Assembly (NCBI GenBank): GCA_016765335.1
Contig: JAESQE010000277.1
Span: 1-7,550, forward strand
Length of the DNA: 7,550 bases
Direction: 5' to 3'
DNA from: Planctomycetaceae bacterium
GTDB taxonomy: Bacteria > Planctomycetota > Planctomycetia > Planctomycetales > Planctomycetaceae
Shown here: one piece after another, positions 1-5,722 of the stretch
Numbering within the stretch: the stretch's first letter is position 1
How the letters are laid out: each line of letters starts with the position of its first letter
Program-made: the position numbers and the translations under genes
The notes under the pieces: model-generated
What the model was told of the DNA's origin: nothing
What the model saw: only the letters and a program-made list of their open reading frames with translations
The model's database searches: none

Positions 1-152
1 CCAGCAACCACCCAGGCGAGGAGCACCACCTTTGGACTGCCCAGGCTAGCCAATGCAAATCCAGAAGTTGTAAATAACCCTGCACCCACCATGCTCGAAA
101 CCACAACGCCCGAGGCACTGATCAATCCCAGTTTTCGGCATTTTTCCATCAT
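1..152 (-). CDS. Amino-acid permease, APC superfamily, N-terminal part (runs off the window)
   Basis: The minus strand reads from two consecutive ATG codons (152-150 and 149-147) for 50 codons to the window edge without a stop. The product begins with a short basic stretch (MMEKCRK). The first hydrophobic helix, about residues 8-30, contains G-A-G-L-F-T-T-S-G (23-31), and a second hydrophobic stretch begins near residue 41. A Gly-rich broken first helix with G-x-G-[IL]-F is the substrate-binding signature of APC-superfamily amino-acid transporters, so I expect an inner-membrane amino-acid carrier; the substrate cannot be told. No good Shine-Dalgarno lies upstream of either ATG, so the choice between them is open. 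It is transcribed away from the IS element and the toxin genes and is probably the ordinary chromosomal neighbour of this accessory island. Confidence 0.72.
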   Translation of the reverse strand, partial: MMEKCRKLGLISASGVVVSSMVGAGLFTTSGFALASLGSPKVVLLAWVVA

Positions 153-192
153 TGAGTCTTACAAAAAAGTCGATTGTTCGGTTTATATTTTT

Positions 193-230
193 GGGTGCCA
201 CGGCTCTGTGAGCCGTGCGAAGGCTGTGGG
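193..230. repeat. REP-like hairpin repeat beside the IS insertion point
   Basis: Bases 199-206 (CACGGCTC) and 210-217 (GAGCCGTG) are perfectly complementary and leave a three-base TGT loop. The GC-rich unit contrasts with the AT-rich sequence just before it. Similar hairpin units are, from memory, scattered between genes in planctomycete genomes, so I call it an interspersed REP-like unit. Only one copy lies in this window, so its repetitive nature is not shown here. There is no T-run after the stem, so a classical terminator is unlikely. The IS21 element starts directly at its right edge. Confidence 0.5.
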
Positions 231-265
231 TGTAAACAACGGTCAGAAAACGTAGCGCCCGGCGG
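231..265 (+). repeat. Left terminal inverted repeat of the IS21 element
   Basis: These 35 bases match the reverse complement of 2745-2779 at 34 of 35 positions; the only mismatch is T versus C at position 13 of the repeat. The match can be extended one base outward (G230 with C2780). This end lies downstream of istB. Confidence 0.93.
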
Positions 266-268
266 GCA

Positions 269-281
269 AAAAGTGTAGCGC
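269..281 (+). repeat. Subterminal transposase-binding repeat, left end
   Basis: AAAAGTGTAGCGC occurs here and, as its exact complement, at 2714-2726 near the other end: 13 of 13 bases in inverted orientation. Its core GTAGCGC also lies within the terminal repeat. The spacing between the two core copies differs at the two ends (23 bp left, 38 bp right). The arrangement fits the multiple internal repeats known in the IS21 family. Confidence 0.7.
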
Positions 282-341
282 TGGTTGCGGGGAGATTCCT
301 GCGAAGGTGGCTGTGGTTCGCAAGAAAGGTGAGTCCTTTTC

Positions 342-1136
342 TTACTTCGTCTTGATCGGTTTGCCGCTTGAGCTTTTTGTGCGGCGACGTTTAGCGTCCT
401 GTAATCGGTAACTTTCGCCAGCGGTTTCCAGAATATGACAGCGGTGGGTTAAGCGATCCAGAGTGGCTCCGGTAAGACGTTCGCTGCCGAGCACTTCGGG
501 CCAGTTTTCAAAAGGCAAGTTGCTTGTCACAATTAAACTCATTCGTTCATACGCCGTACTGATGACATCAAACAGAAGTTCGGCACCGAGCTTGCTGGCA
601 GGGACGTAGCCCAGTTCATCAAGAATCAACAAGTCGAGTTTCGAGAGTTGTCTTTTGAGACGCAGAAGATCTCGGTCTTCGCGGGCTTCCATTAAATGCG
701 TAATCAGTTCGGTCACCTGATAAAAACGAACTTTCTTCCCTTGGCCACAAGCTGCGATTCCACATGAAATCGCCAAATGAGTTTTTCCAGTTCCCGAATT
801 CCCGACCAGCAAAATGTTCTCTCGCTTATCGATGTACTCGCCACGCATCAATTCATTGACAAGCACTTTGTTCACAGAAGGTTGGGCTTTGAAGTCGAAC
901 GTATCCAGAGTTTTGTGAGTCGGGAATTTGGCGGCCTTCAATCGCCGTTCGGCGGCACGGCGTTCTCGTTCAATCAGTTCCAGTTCACTCAATTGCAACA
1001 AGTAACCGAGATGATCAACATTATCAGTCGCACAACGAACGGCTACTTTCTCGCACTCATTGAGGATCGTTGGTAATCTCAAATTCTTAAGATGATGTTG
1101 CAACAATACAACAGATTTGGTTTGAGTTTTCTTCAT
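342..1136 (-). CDS. istB: IS21-family helper ATPase IstB
   Basis: This 264-residue AAA+ protein helps the IstA transposase choose target DNA and assemble the strand-transfer complex; it forms ATP-dependent oligomers on DNA. An N-terminal helical region (about 1-70, rich in Leu, Arg and Glu) is followed by the ATPase core. The core has Walker A GNSGTGKT (112-119), Walker B LLILDE (169-174), a sensor-1 T-S-N (204-206), and an arginine-rich stretch ERLTG...LDRLTHR (219-231) that would hold the arginine finger and sensor 2. The tail is very basic (KRRRTK). The length is normal for IstB. The start ATG (1136-1134) is preceded by GGAGG at 1150-1146, nine bases upstream. That site lies inside the final Gly-Gly codons and stop of istA, so translation is probably coupled. 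No frameshift or missing motif is visible. Confidence 0.96.
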   Translation of the reverse strand: MKKTQTKSVVLLQHHLKNLRLPTILNECEKVAVRCATDNVDHLGYLLQLSELELIERERRAAERRLKAAKFPTHKTLDTFDFKAQPSVNKVLVNELMRGEYIDKRENILLVGNSGTGKTHLAISCGIAACGQGKKVRFYQVTELITHLMEAREDRDLLRLKRQLSKLDLLILDELGYVPASKLGAELLFDVISTAYERMSLIVTSNLPFENWPEVLGSERLTGATLDRLTHRCHILETAGESYRLQDAKRRRTKSSSGKPIKTK

Positions 1137-1141
1137 AATTT

Positions 1142-2635
1142 TTAACCTCCAAGTAATAATGACTGGTAAGCAGAAACATTAGTCTGAGCAACCTGTACCA
1201 GTTTCAGGTGCGGACGACCGTCCAAACAAAATAGTGTGCTGGGGACTTCCTGTTGATAATCCAATATCAAACGAATGGCATCAGCATTAACGACTCCAAT
1301 ATCCAAGGCGTACTGCACAGCGTGCTTCAATTCAGAGATTGAATATCGCTCCAGCAGTCGCAAAACTTTGATAAACTCGCGGGTGCCGATGTCAGCGAGT
1401 TCGGATTCCATGCGGCGGCGTAAAATCCCAAAGCAAACTGGCAAATCCCAGTTCTCCAGCGGTTTGGCGTGATCAAACCCGCCTGGTTTACGCTCTAAAA
1501 GCCCTAAATAATGGACGGGATCGAAGAATGACTGCTCTCGGCCCCAGTGTCTTTTATGCCTGGCAATCAACTGATCCTCAAAGCTAAGCCGGACTTCATC
1601 GACCGTGCCCACAATCGTTATTTGACGATACGCATACTTTGTGGGCACCGAATAACTGTTCTTATCAAAGCGAACCAGAGAGAGGGAATTGGCGTTGGCT
1701 TGCGCAAGACGATGGGCATCAAAGGTCTGCTTCGGGATGGGCAGCATCGAGGATTGTTCCTCGATAAGCAACACTTGTTTTGCAGAAGGCTTGCCCCGCA
1801 ACTGACGTTTCAAATCTTCCTGGCAACATTGCCATAATTGTTCATTGAGTCTTTCCAGAGAATCAATCGCAGGAACTGGAACCAGAAAGTTCCTGCGGGC
1901 AAAATCCAATAAACGTTCCACATGCCCTTTCTCATTGGGACGTCTCACCAGACAGAAATGGTCCTCGAACAAAAAATGACTTTTCAGTCGGGAAAACTCG
2001 GTTGTCACTTTTCTTTTGCGAGACCCAAGGAAACGGGCGACTGCAATTTTGGAGTTATCATAACTGATACGCTTTGGCACACCGCCAAAAAATTCAAAGG
2101 CTCGCTTGTGTCCCTCCAAAAAAGATTCGGTACATTCCCTTGGAAAGGCCTGCATGAAGATGGCATCGGAATAAGGCATTGTCATGACAAACAAAGCCAC
2201 TTTGGTTAACTCGCCATTAAGTAGAACATCAGCAAATCCAAAATCAACCTGAGCTTCACCAGGAGGATGGCTCAATGGCAGGAAAACTTCACGAGAGTTT
2301 TGCTTCAACTCGCGAACCGCATCTTGAACAATCGTGATTCCACCGGTGAATCCATGCTCTTTCTGGAGCCGCTCGAATATCTTCCTGGTCGTATGCCGCT
2401 GCTTGCGATGAGTCTTTTTATCACTCTTCAGGTATTCAATAATGGTTGGTAAAAACGGATCAATTTTAAGAACCCGAGTTTTAGTCAGTCGATACCCCGG
2501 CGGCTCGGTATGCGTCAGGATTTTCTTCAACGTATTCCAATGAATTTCATACTCAGCGCAAGCACCGCGCTTACTGATCTCACCATTGAGAACTCGCCGA
2601 CGAATTTCAGCCCATTGTTCCATATCAGTGTACAC
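1142..2635 (-). CDS. istA: IS21-family DDE transposase IstA
   Basis: This 497-residue protein cuts and joins the IS ends. The N-terminus (about 6-40) has a helix-turn-helix typical of IstA (EISKRGACAEYEIHWNTLKK). A second DNA-binding region follows, then an RNase-H-fold integrase core. The likely catalytic triad is D131 (QVDFG), D193 (SYDNSK) and E240 (NEKGHVE). A beta-rich C-terminal domain (VRFDKNSYSVP, about 330-365) follows. The length is usual for the family. The start is GTG at 2635-2633, chosen because AGGAGG lies only five bases upstream. The in-frame ATG four codons later would be 17 bases away, too far for that site. It is the first gene of a two-gene operon with istB, with a gap of five bases. 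The hairpin at 2658-2688 lies in its leader. Confidence 0.96.
   Translation of the reverse strand: MYTDMEQWAEIRRRVLNGEISKRGACAEYEIHWNTLKKILTHTEPPGYRLTKTRVLKIDPFLPTIIEYLKSDKKTHRKQRHTTRKIFERLQKEHGFTGGITIVQDAVRELKQNSREVFLPLSHPPGEAQVDFGFADVLLNGELTKVALFVMTMPYSDAIFMQAFPRECTESFLEGHKRAFEFFGGVPKRISYDNSKIAVARFLGSRKRKVTTEFSRLKSHFLFEDHFCLVRRPNEKGHVERLLDFARRNFLVPVPAIDSLERLNEQLWQCCQEDLKRQLRGKPSAKQVLLIEEQSSMLPIPKQTFDAHRLAQANANSLSLVRFDKNSYSVPTKYAYRQITIVGTVDEVRLSFEDQLIARHKRHWGREQSFFDPVHYLGLLERKPGGFDHAKPLENWDLPVCFGILRRRMESELADIGTREFIKVLRLLERYSISELKHAVQYALDIGVVNADAIRLILDYQQEVPSTLFCLDGRPHLKLVQVAQTNVSAYQSLLLGG
1146..1150 (-). promoter_or_regulatory. istB ribosome binding site inside the end of istA
   Basis: GGAGG on the minus strand overlaps the GGA-GGT-TAA that encodes the last two glycines and stop of istA. 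Spacing to the istB ATG is nine bases. Ribosomes ending istA would sit on this site, which suggests coupled translation. Confidence 0.8.
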
Positions 2636-2640
2636 CGTTA

Positions 2641-2646
2641 CCTCCT
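2641..2646 (-). promoter_or_regulatory. istA ribosome binding site that fixes a GTG start
   Basis: AGGAGG on the minus strand is followed by TAACG and then GTG (2635-2633). The five-base spacing favours GTG over the downstream ATG at 2623-2621. Confidence 0.85.
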
Positions 2647-2657
2647 GCCCGGTTAAA

Positions 2658-2688
2658 GTCAGAACTTTCTGAAAACAGAAAGTCTGAC
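2658..2688 (-). other. Leader hairpin upstream of istA
   Basis: Bases 2658-2671 (GTCAGAACTTTCTG) and 2676-2688 (CAGAAAGTCTGAC) are complementary except for one bulged base, with an AAAA loop. On the istA transcript the stem would end about 11 bases before the Shine-Dalgarno. Insertion elements often carry such stems to block transcripts or ribosomes that enter from flanking DNA. That role, or an operator for IstA, is inference. Confidence 0.6.
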
Positions 2689-2713
2689 AAAAACAAGACA
2701 GGTGGTCATCTGG

Positions 2714-2726
2714 GCGCTACACTTTT
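2714..2726 (-). repeat. Subterminal transposase-binding repeat, right end
   Basis: Exact inverted copy of 269-281. It sits between the right terminal repeat and the istA leader hairpin and is probably bound by IstA during synapsis (family knowledge; binding is not shown here). Confidence 0.7.
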
Positions 2727-2744
2727 ATTCCAATTTACCACTCA

Positions 2745-2779
2745 CCGCCGGGCGCTACGTTTTCTGGCCGTTGTTTACA
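2745..2779 (-). repeat. Right terminal inverted repeat of the IS21 element
   Basis: Partner of the repeat at 231-265, 34 of 35 bases. This is the end upstream of istA. It therefore lies in the leader region, where an outward or circle-junction promoter is often formed in IS21 elements; I cannot assign promoter boxes with confidence. Confidence 0.93.
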
Positions 2780-2781
2780 CT

Positions 2782-2970
2782 GGGTTTATTCTTGGGAGAA
2801 CCGAAGACATCACCGAAGTATTAATCTCCAATGCAACTATAAAAAAAGCAGAGCAAATTGTCGACACTTTTGTGGACATCTCGTACATTCCCACTACTCA
2901 CGAAGGAGAAATTATCGATGTGAAGAATTTAGAAAAATTGGGAGTCAGTGGGGTACATAGTGAGTCCTGA
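2782..2970 (+). pseudogene. 3' stub of a reading frame beside the IS (possible toxin remnant)
   Basis: An open frame runs from the IS edge to TGA at 2968-2970, about 62 codons: it begins GFILGRTEDITEVLIS and ends EKLGVSGVHSES. It has the even amino-acid mix of a real protein but no start codon or ribosome site on this side of the IS. The sequence left of the IS is a hairpin repeat that does not supply a convincing 5' part. I do not recognise the family. Its position just before a small immunity-like gene, and ahead of toxin-immunity cassettes in the same direction, suggests the tail of a decayed toxin or of an older immunity gene. If TGGG is a true target duplication, the IS landed exactly at the repeat/stub border and the gene was already broken earlier. 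Confidence 0.45.
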
Positions 2971-2972
2971 AA

Positions 2973-2998
2973 ATTGAATTCTGAGTATTGATTCAATA
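2973..2998. promoter_or_regulatory. Nested inverted repeats ahead of the small-gene block (possible operator)
   Basis: TATTGATTCAATA (2986-2998) is a perfect palindrome around one central base. An outer pair ATTGAAT (2973-2979) and ATTCAAT (2991-2997) also matches. The region is AT-rich and lies in the 70-bp gap before the gene at 3041. It could be an operator or a weak hairpin; no promoter boxes can be assigned with confidence. Confidence 0.25.
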
Positions 2999-3040
2999 AG
3001 AGGTTTCAATATTCTAAACCCCTAATGGTAGGATGTATTA

Positions 3041-3349
3041 ATGATCTTCGACTCTCCTTCTTTAATTGAACTTCGAAAAAAACCAGAGTTGTATTTAGGG
3101 TGCAGGTCTTTAGTTAGGCTACGTCCATTTATAGCAGGTTTACGTGAATCTGAATCTGCTAAATCCCGTATTGCCTCGGATAAGTTCTTCACTGGATTTA
3201 CTCATTGGTTGGTGGAGTTATATAGTTTCCCTTCCGCAGTATATGGCTGGGAGAAAATAATTTCAGCAGATTCTATGGATGATCGTGATGCGTACGATAG
3301 GTTCTGGAAATTGTATGATGAATACCGTAGTCAATTGATGGATGAGTGA
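3041..3349 (+). CDS. Small protein, candidate orphan immunity protein
   Basis: This 102-residue cytosolic-type protein has no signal peptide and no membrane segment. It opens with a short helix and the motif LRKKPELYLGCRSLVRLRPF (about 11-30). From memory this matches the R-P-x-M-Y-L-G-x-x-S-L-x-x-L start of a widespread family of small proteins found next to toxins, but I cannot give a family number. The middle has aromatic residues in the pattern FFTGFTHWLVELY followed by GWEKII, and the end is acidic and helical (DAYDRFWKLYDEYRSQLMDE). The start ATG has AGGA seven bases upstream. It follows the 3' stub by 70 bp and overlaps the next gene by 8 bp. With no intact toxin directly before it, I read it as an immunity gene left over from a lost cassette; the role is inferred from context. 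Confidence 0.6.
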   Translation: MIFDSPSLIELRKKPELYLGCRSLVRLRPFIAGLRESESAKSRIASDKFFTGFTHWLVELYSFPSAVYGWEKIISADSMDDRDAYDRFWKLYDEYRSQLMDE

Positions 3350-3548
3350 ACGATATTTGATCAATAATAGGGCGGCTAGTTTCATCAAAGATCAAGTTGG
3401 AAATATTGATGGTCCTGCAACGGTGAAACTTCCTGATGGACTCGGTCGTATCATTCACCCAGATGGAAGTACCTCGGCTGCTGAATGGGCTCAATTATGG
3501 TTCAGAGCCGATGGTTCACTAAGCTCAACATTTCCCTTCTATCCATAA
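3342..3548 (+). CDS. Hypothetical 68-residue protein with Asp-Gly turns
   Basis: The ATG lies inside the end of the previous gene (ATGAGTGA, 8-bp overlap), and the upstream frame is closed by TGA at 3336-3338, so this is the only likely ATG start. There is no separate Shine-Dalgarno, so translation would depend on the ribosome ending the previous gene. The product contains four Asp-Gly pairs (23-24, 32-33, 41-42, 57-58), three of them in a stretch KLPDGLGRIIHPDG...RADGS that suggests short beta hairpins. It ends with an aromatic-proline tail FPFYP. No transmembrane segment, signal peptide or cysteine is present. I do not recognise the family. It could be a real small partner protein, or a degraded end of a longer gene joined here by recombination. 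Confidence 0.42.
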   Translation: MSERYLINNRAASFIKDQVGNIDGPATVKLPDGLGRIIHPDGSTSAAEWAQLWFRADGSLSSTFPFYP

Positions 3549-3558
3549 TGAAATTGCT

Positions 3559-4062
3559 ATGTTAAATCTATCATTAAAAGAAGTAAATTCCAATATTTTA
3601 CAGGTAGCACCAAAGCCCGCAGAGTACTCGGATATTGTTGAGCTGCTTGCAGAGATTACAGAAGTTCTATCCGAAAATGGGGTTGAGTTTAGATTTGAAA
3701 TACTTGGAGATAAATGGGACATGGATGTGTACATGGACCTGCTTGTGTTTTTAGAGCAATTTCCATCCTTTAGTAAAATGATCTCAACTGACGAATATGA
3801 AAGATTTGAGCTTACATTTTATGAACAAGGCCCACAAAGAATACTAACATTTACAAATAACATAAGTAGCCTAGAGGTTAGTTGCTTGAGCCTATCAGAA
3901 TGGAAACCCAGATTCGAAAAGGAGACTTTAGACAAAGAAGAGACAATTAGGGTACTGCAAGAATTTCGAAATGATTTAATGCGTATTATGAAAAAGTATT
4001 GCCCTAACCTTGCTGCAAATCCAATGTTTAATAAGTGGTGCGGAGACCTCAAGCTCACATAA
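3559..4062 (+). CDS. Hypothetical protein, candidate orphan immunity protein
   Basis: This 167-residue acidic soluble protein has no signal peptide or membrane segment. A helical N-terminal part (SDIVELLAEITEVLSE, 24-39) is followed by alternating strands (EFRFEILGDKWDMDVYMDLL, and FELTFYEQG...ILTFTNN). It ends in a long amphipathic helix (EETIRVLQEFRNDLMRIMKK) and a closing NPMFNKW motif. The pattern is like that of many small immunity proteins, but I cannot name a family. The start is the first ATG after an in-frame stop at 3520-3522; there is no clear Shine-Dalgarno, so reinitiation after the stop at 3546-3548 is likely. It ends 39 bp before the first toxin gene. It most likely belonged to a toxin no longer present, or protects against a neighbour's toxin; this is inference from position. 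Confidence 0.6.
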   Translation: MLNLSLKEVNSNILQVAPKPAEYSDIVELLAEITEVLSENGVEFRFEILGDKWDMDVYMDLLVFLEQFPSFSKMISTDEYERFELTFYEQGPQRILTFTNNISSLEVSCLSLSEWKPRFEKETLDKEETIRVLQEFRNDLMRIMKKYCPNLAANPMFNKWCGDLKLT

Positions 4063-4091
4063 TGGTAGATACTTCTTCTAGAAAACTAAAC

Positions 4092-4095
4092 GGAG
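4092..4095 (+). promoter_or_regulatory. Ribosome binding site of toxin 1
   Basis: GGAG lies six bases before the ATG at 4102. It supports this start, and therefore the 46-residue N-terminal extension, over the in-frame ATG at 4198, which has no such site. Confidence 0.65.
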
Positions 4096-4101
4096 CACCC
4101 C

Positions 4102-5286
4102 ATGCCCGAGCCAACTTTATCTGATGAACAACAGCAGGCTTTTGCTCAGTTTGCTGAGTATGGGGACGACGTGCCTTTGGTGTTGCCGAACAAAAATATG
4201 ATCCCCGAAGTTGCTGAATCAACCACCAAACAATCGTGGCTACGCAAAATGTTGTTGGCGGTGCCGTTGTTGTTTGCGATGTTCTGTTTTTGGCAGGCAT
4301 TGCCGGATCGTGTGACCAGTCTCCAAACCGCTCAAGCAGTCACGGCTTCTTCCGAACCACAGCGGCAATTAAAAACGGTTCCCATTAAAGATATTCGATT
4401 GGGGCAACGCACGATTGGCGTTAACCCAGATCGGGAAGATACACATCCCGATCAACGTGAACCGGTCGCAGCGACGTGGCGAGAGATTCATTTAGAACTT
4501 GCCAAAGCAGACCAATCAATTGTGCAGGTCGAATTACTTCGTCCACACAGCTGGCTGGAGTATCACAACGCAAAAGCTGGCAGCGTGATTTATCTGGATC
4601 TTCCAGAGATGGGAGCTCAAGGGTTTGCTGATGTCATAGACATCTTGCCATGCCCAGAAATCGAACCAGACACCTGCACACATCGTAATGTGGTTACGGG
4701 CCGGTTTATCCACGAACCTGATGGCAACTTGGTTGATCTAAAAATAGAAGGCCAAATCGAATCAACAACTGTTACCTCAAACCATGCCTACTGGTCTGCT
4801 GATCGTCAAGAATTCATTGAGGTTGGACACTTACAAAATGGCGAACAAGTCCAAACAGTAAACGGCTTAGCAAAAGTTGCCAGTATCACCCCTCATGCAG
4901 GCAACGAAACTGTCTATAATCTAGAAATCCACGGAGAACACGTCTACCGTGTCGGTTCCCTGGGGGTACTAGTACATAACGATTGCTTAGACTATGCAAA
5001 AAATTTACTCCGCCAACGTTCCCAAGGTGCTATAATCCGAATGCTACCGAAAGGGACTAGATTTACCGGTAAACTACCAAATTACCCAGTTCGTGGGAAA
5101 TACGGATTGGGAGCGAGAGAAGGGGGGGACAAGCATTATTTTCATTTGGAAAACGGAATACTTAGAGATCCTGCCCACCCTCGTGGAATTCCAATTGACG
5201 ATTGGATTAAAAAGTATGCAGACTTGAATGAGATGTCAACGGATCAGGTTATGAACTGGGTGGGGTTTCTTCCCTATTTAAAGTAG
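4102..5286 (+). CDS. Membrane-anchored HINT polymorphic toxin with papain-like tip (toxin 1)
   Basis: 394 residues. An acidic, Gln-rich N-terminal extension (1-46) precedes a basic flank (WLRK, 46-49) and one hydrophobic helix (MLLAVPLLFAMFCFWQAL, 50-67), which would place the rest outside the cytoplasm. AQA at 77-79 is a possible but distant signal-peptidase site. About 90-293 is a HINT (intein-like) region: a KTVPIKDIRLGQ start, LLRPHSWLE (145-153), LPEMGAQG (167-174), the TSNHAYWS motif (225-232, with T225 and H228), VYNLEIHGEHVY (271-282) and VLVHN (289-293), where H292-N293 is the expected self-cleavage site. The canonical Cys of the first HINT block is missing. The 101-residue tip begins D294-C295. 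It looks papain-like: C295 (DCLDYAKNLL), H345 (KHYFH) and D356 (ILRDP), then RGIPIDDW; H and D are spaced as in known papain-fold toxins. A protease or deamidase role is likely but unproven. The immunity candidate starts 11 bp after the stop. Confidence 0.82.
   Translation: MPEPTLSDEQQQAFAQFAEYGDDVPLVLPNKNMIPEVAESTTKQSWLRKMLLAVPLLFAMFCFWQALPDRVTSLQTAQAVTASSEPQRQLKTVPIKDIRLGQRTIGVNPDREDTHPDQREPVAATWREIHLELAKADQSIVQVELLRPHSWLEYHNAKAGSVIYLDLPEMGAQGFADVIDILPCPEIEPDTCTHRNVVTGRFIHEPDGNLVDLKIEGQIESTTVTSNHAYWSADRQEFIEVGHLQNGEQVQTVNGLAKVASITPHAGNETVYNLEIHGEHVYRVGSLGVLVHNDCLDYAKNLLRQRSQGAIIRMLPKGTRFTGKLPNYPVRGKYGLGAREGGDKHYFHLENGILRDPAHPRGIPIDDWIKKYADLNEMSTDQVMNWVGFLPYLK
4237..4338 (+). repeat. Toxin leader direct repeat, copy 1
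   Basis: These 102 bases match 5741-5842 at 96 positions by my base-by-base count. They encode the basic flank, the membrane helix and the segment to the AQA motif. Similarity falls sharply on both sides, at DNA and protein level. Confidence 0.88.
4981..5283 (+). other. Toxin 1 tip: predicted papain-like Cys-His-Asp domain
   Basis: This segment codes for residues 294-394, everything after the HINT Asn293. The proposed triad is C295, H345 and D356. The 11-residue H-to-D spacing and the G-I-P-[ILM]-x-x-[WY] motif after the Asp match papain-fold toxin tips that I know from polymorphic toxins. The candidate catalytic Cys would become the second residue of the released fragment. The fold assignment is from motifs only. 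Confidence 0.5.
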
Positions 5287-5297
5287 TAGGAATCATT

Positions 5298-5633
5298 ATG
5301 ACTAAACTTGCCTCTGATCTTCTGGAATTTGCCGGTCTGATTTCATTACGTCCGCAGATGTATGCCAGCTCTCCAGAAGAAGCGAATGGGATATTGGTGG
5401 CATTATCATGGGTGGTTTTGCATGAAACTACTGCAAAGGAGCTGGGAGCTTGCACTCGAATTGACCTTTCCATTTTAAAGGACACAATGAGGCATGTTTA
5501 TTTTTCTGAGACTCAGACACCACCTCTTTGCGCCGAAGAATTTTCTCCAAATTATAAATCATCTTTTGAGGCTTTCTCTAAAAACAGTAAGGTTTATCTG
5601 AATAATCTGCACGATTATTTAGATAGTAATTAG
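5298..5633 (+). CDS. Candidate immunity protein for toxin 1
   Basis: 111 residues, with no signal peptide or membrane anchor. The N-terminus carries LLEFAGLISLRPQMY (8-22), recalling the R-P-x-M-Y motif of small toxin-neighbour proteins and the K-P-E-L-Y of the gene at 3041. A mainly helical middle (GILVALSWVVLHE) and a long C-terminal helix (SSFEAFSKNSKVYLNNLHDYL) follow. The start ATG has AGGA six bases upstream and lies 11 bp after the toxin 1 stop, so the two genes are surely cotranscribed. Position directly after a HINT toxin is the standard place for the cognate immunity gene, which would bind and block the papain-like tip. The family is not recognised and the pairing is inferred from context. 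It is the last gene before an 89-bp gap, so cassette 1 may end here. Confidence 0.7.
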   Translation: MTKLASDLLEFAGLISLRPQMYASSPEEANGILVALSWVVLHETTAKELGACTRIDLSILKDTMRHVYFSETQTPPLCAEEFSPNYKSSFEAFSKNSKVYLNNLHDYLDSN

Positions 5634-5722
5634 AAGCGTAGGGCAGGATATTCCAGGCAATGAGTTGGCTTTCGCAAAAACAAAATGGCTGTAAATATTT
5701 GTAGAATCGATGATTTCAAATC

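Larger units (their letters stand above)
231..2779 (-). mobile_element. IS21-family insertion sequence, complete, about 2.55 kb
   Basis: The element has two matching inverted ends that begin TGTAAACAACGG and close with CCGTTGTTTACA, giving the TG...CA termini usual for IS21. Between them lie istA (DDE transposase) and istB (AAA+ helper), both on the minus strand and both apparently intact. The size and gene order match the family. Each end carries extra copies of the GTAGCGC motif inside the terminal repeat (252-258 and 275-281 on the left; complements at 2752-2758 and 2714-2720 on the right), as expected for the multiple transposase-binding repeats of IS21 elements. A possible 4-bp target duplication TGGG (227-230 and 2781-2784) requires the right end to be set one base later, at 2780, so the exact junction is ambiguous. 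Nothing indicates inactivation, so it may be mobile. Confidence 0.95.

Noticed and set aside
195..230. Reading the hairpin repeat in frame with the stub gives a Cys-rich start (CEPCEGCG)
   Set aside because: It would need a GTG without a ribosome site and reads through a structured repeat; the Cys pattern is probably chance.
777..1076. Plus-strand open frame opposite istB
   Set aside because: It lies wholly within the well-supported istB gene, has no ribosome site and does not look like a real protein.
1275..2452. Several plus-strand open frames opposite istA
   Set aside because: All are antisense to the intact transposase gene and have low-complexity or unnatural amino-acid make-up.
3273..4300. 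Minus-strand open frames opposite the small genes and the start of toxin 1
   Set aside because: No ribosome sites, and the plus-strand genes have better starts, spacing and composition.
5638..5722. Possible promoter or a decayed copy of the toxin 1 N-terminal extension
   Set aside because: No -35/-10 pair with proper spacing, and no convincing match to the DNA of 4102-4236 could be found by eye.
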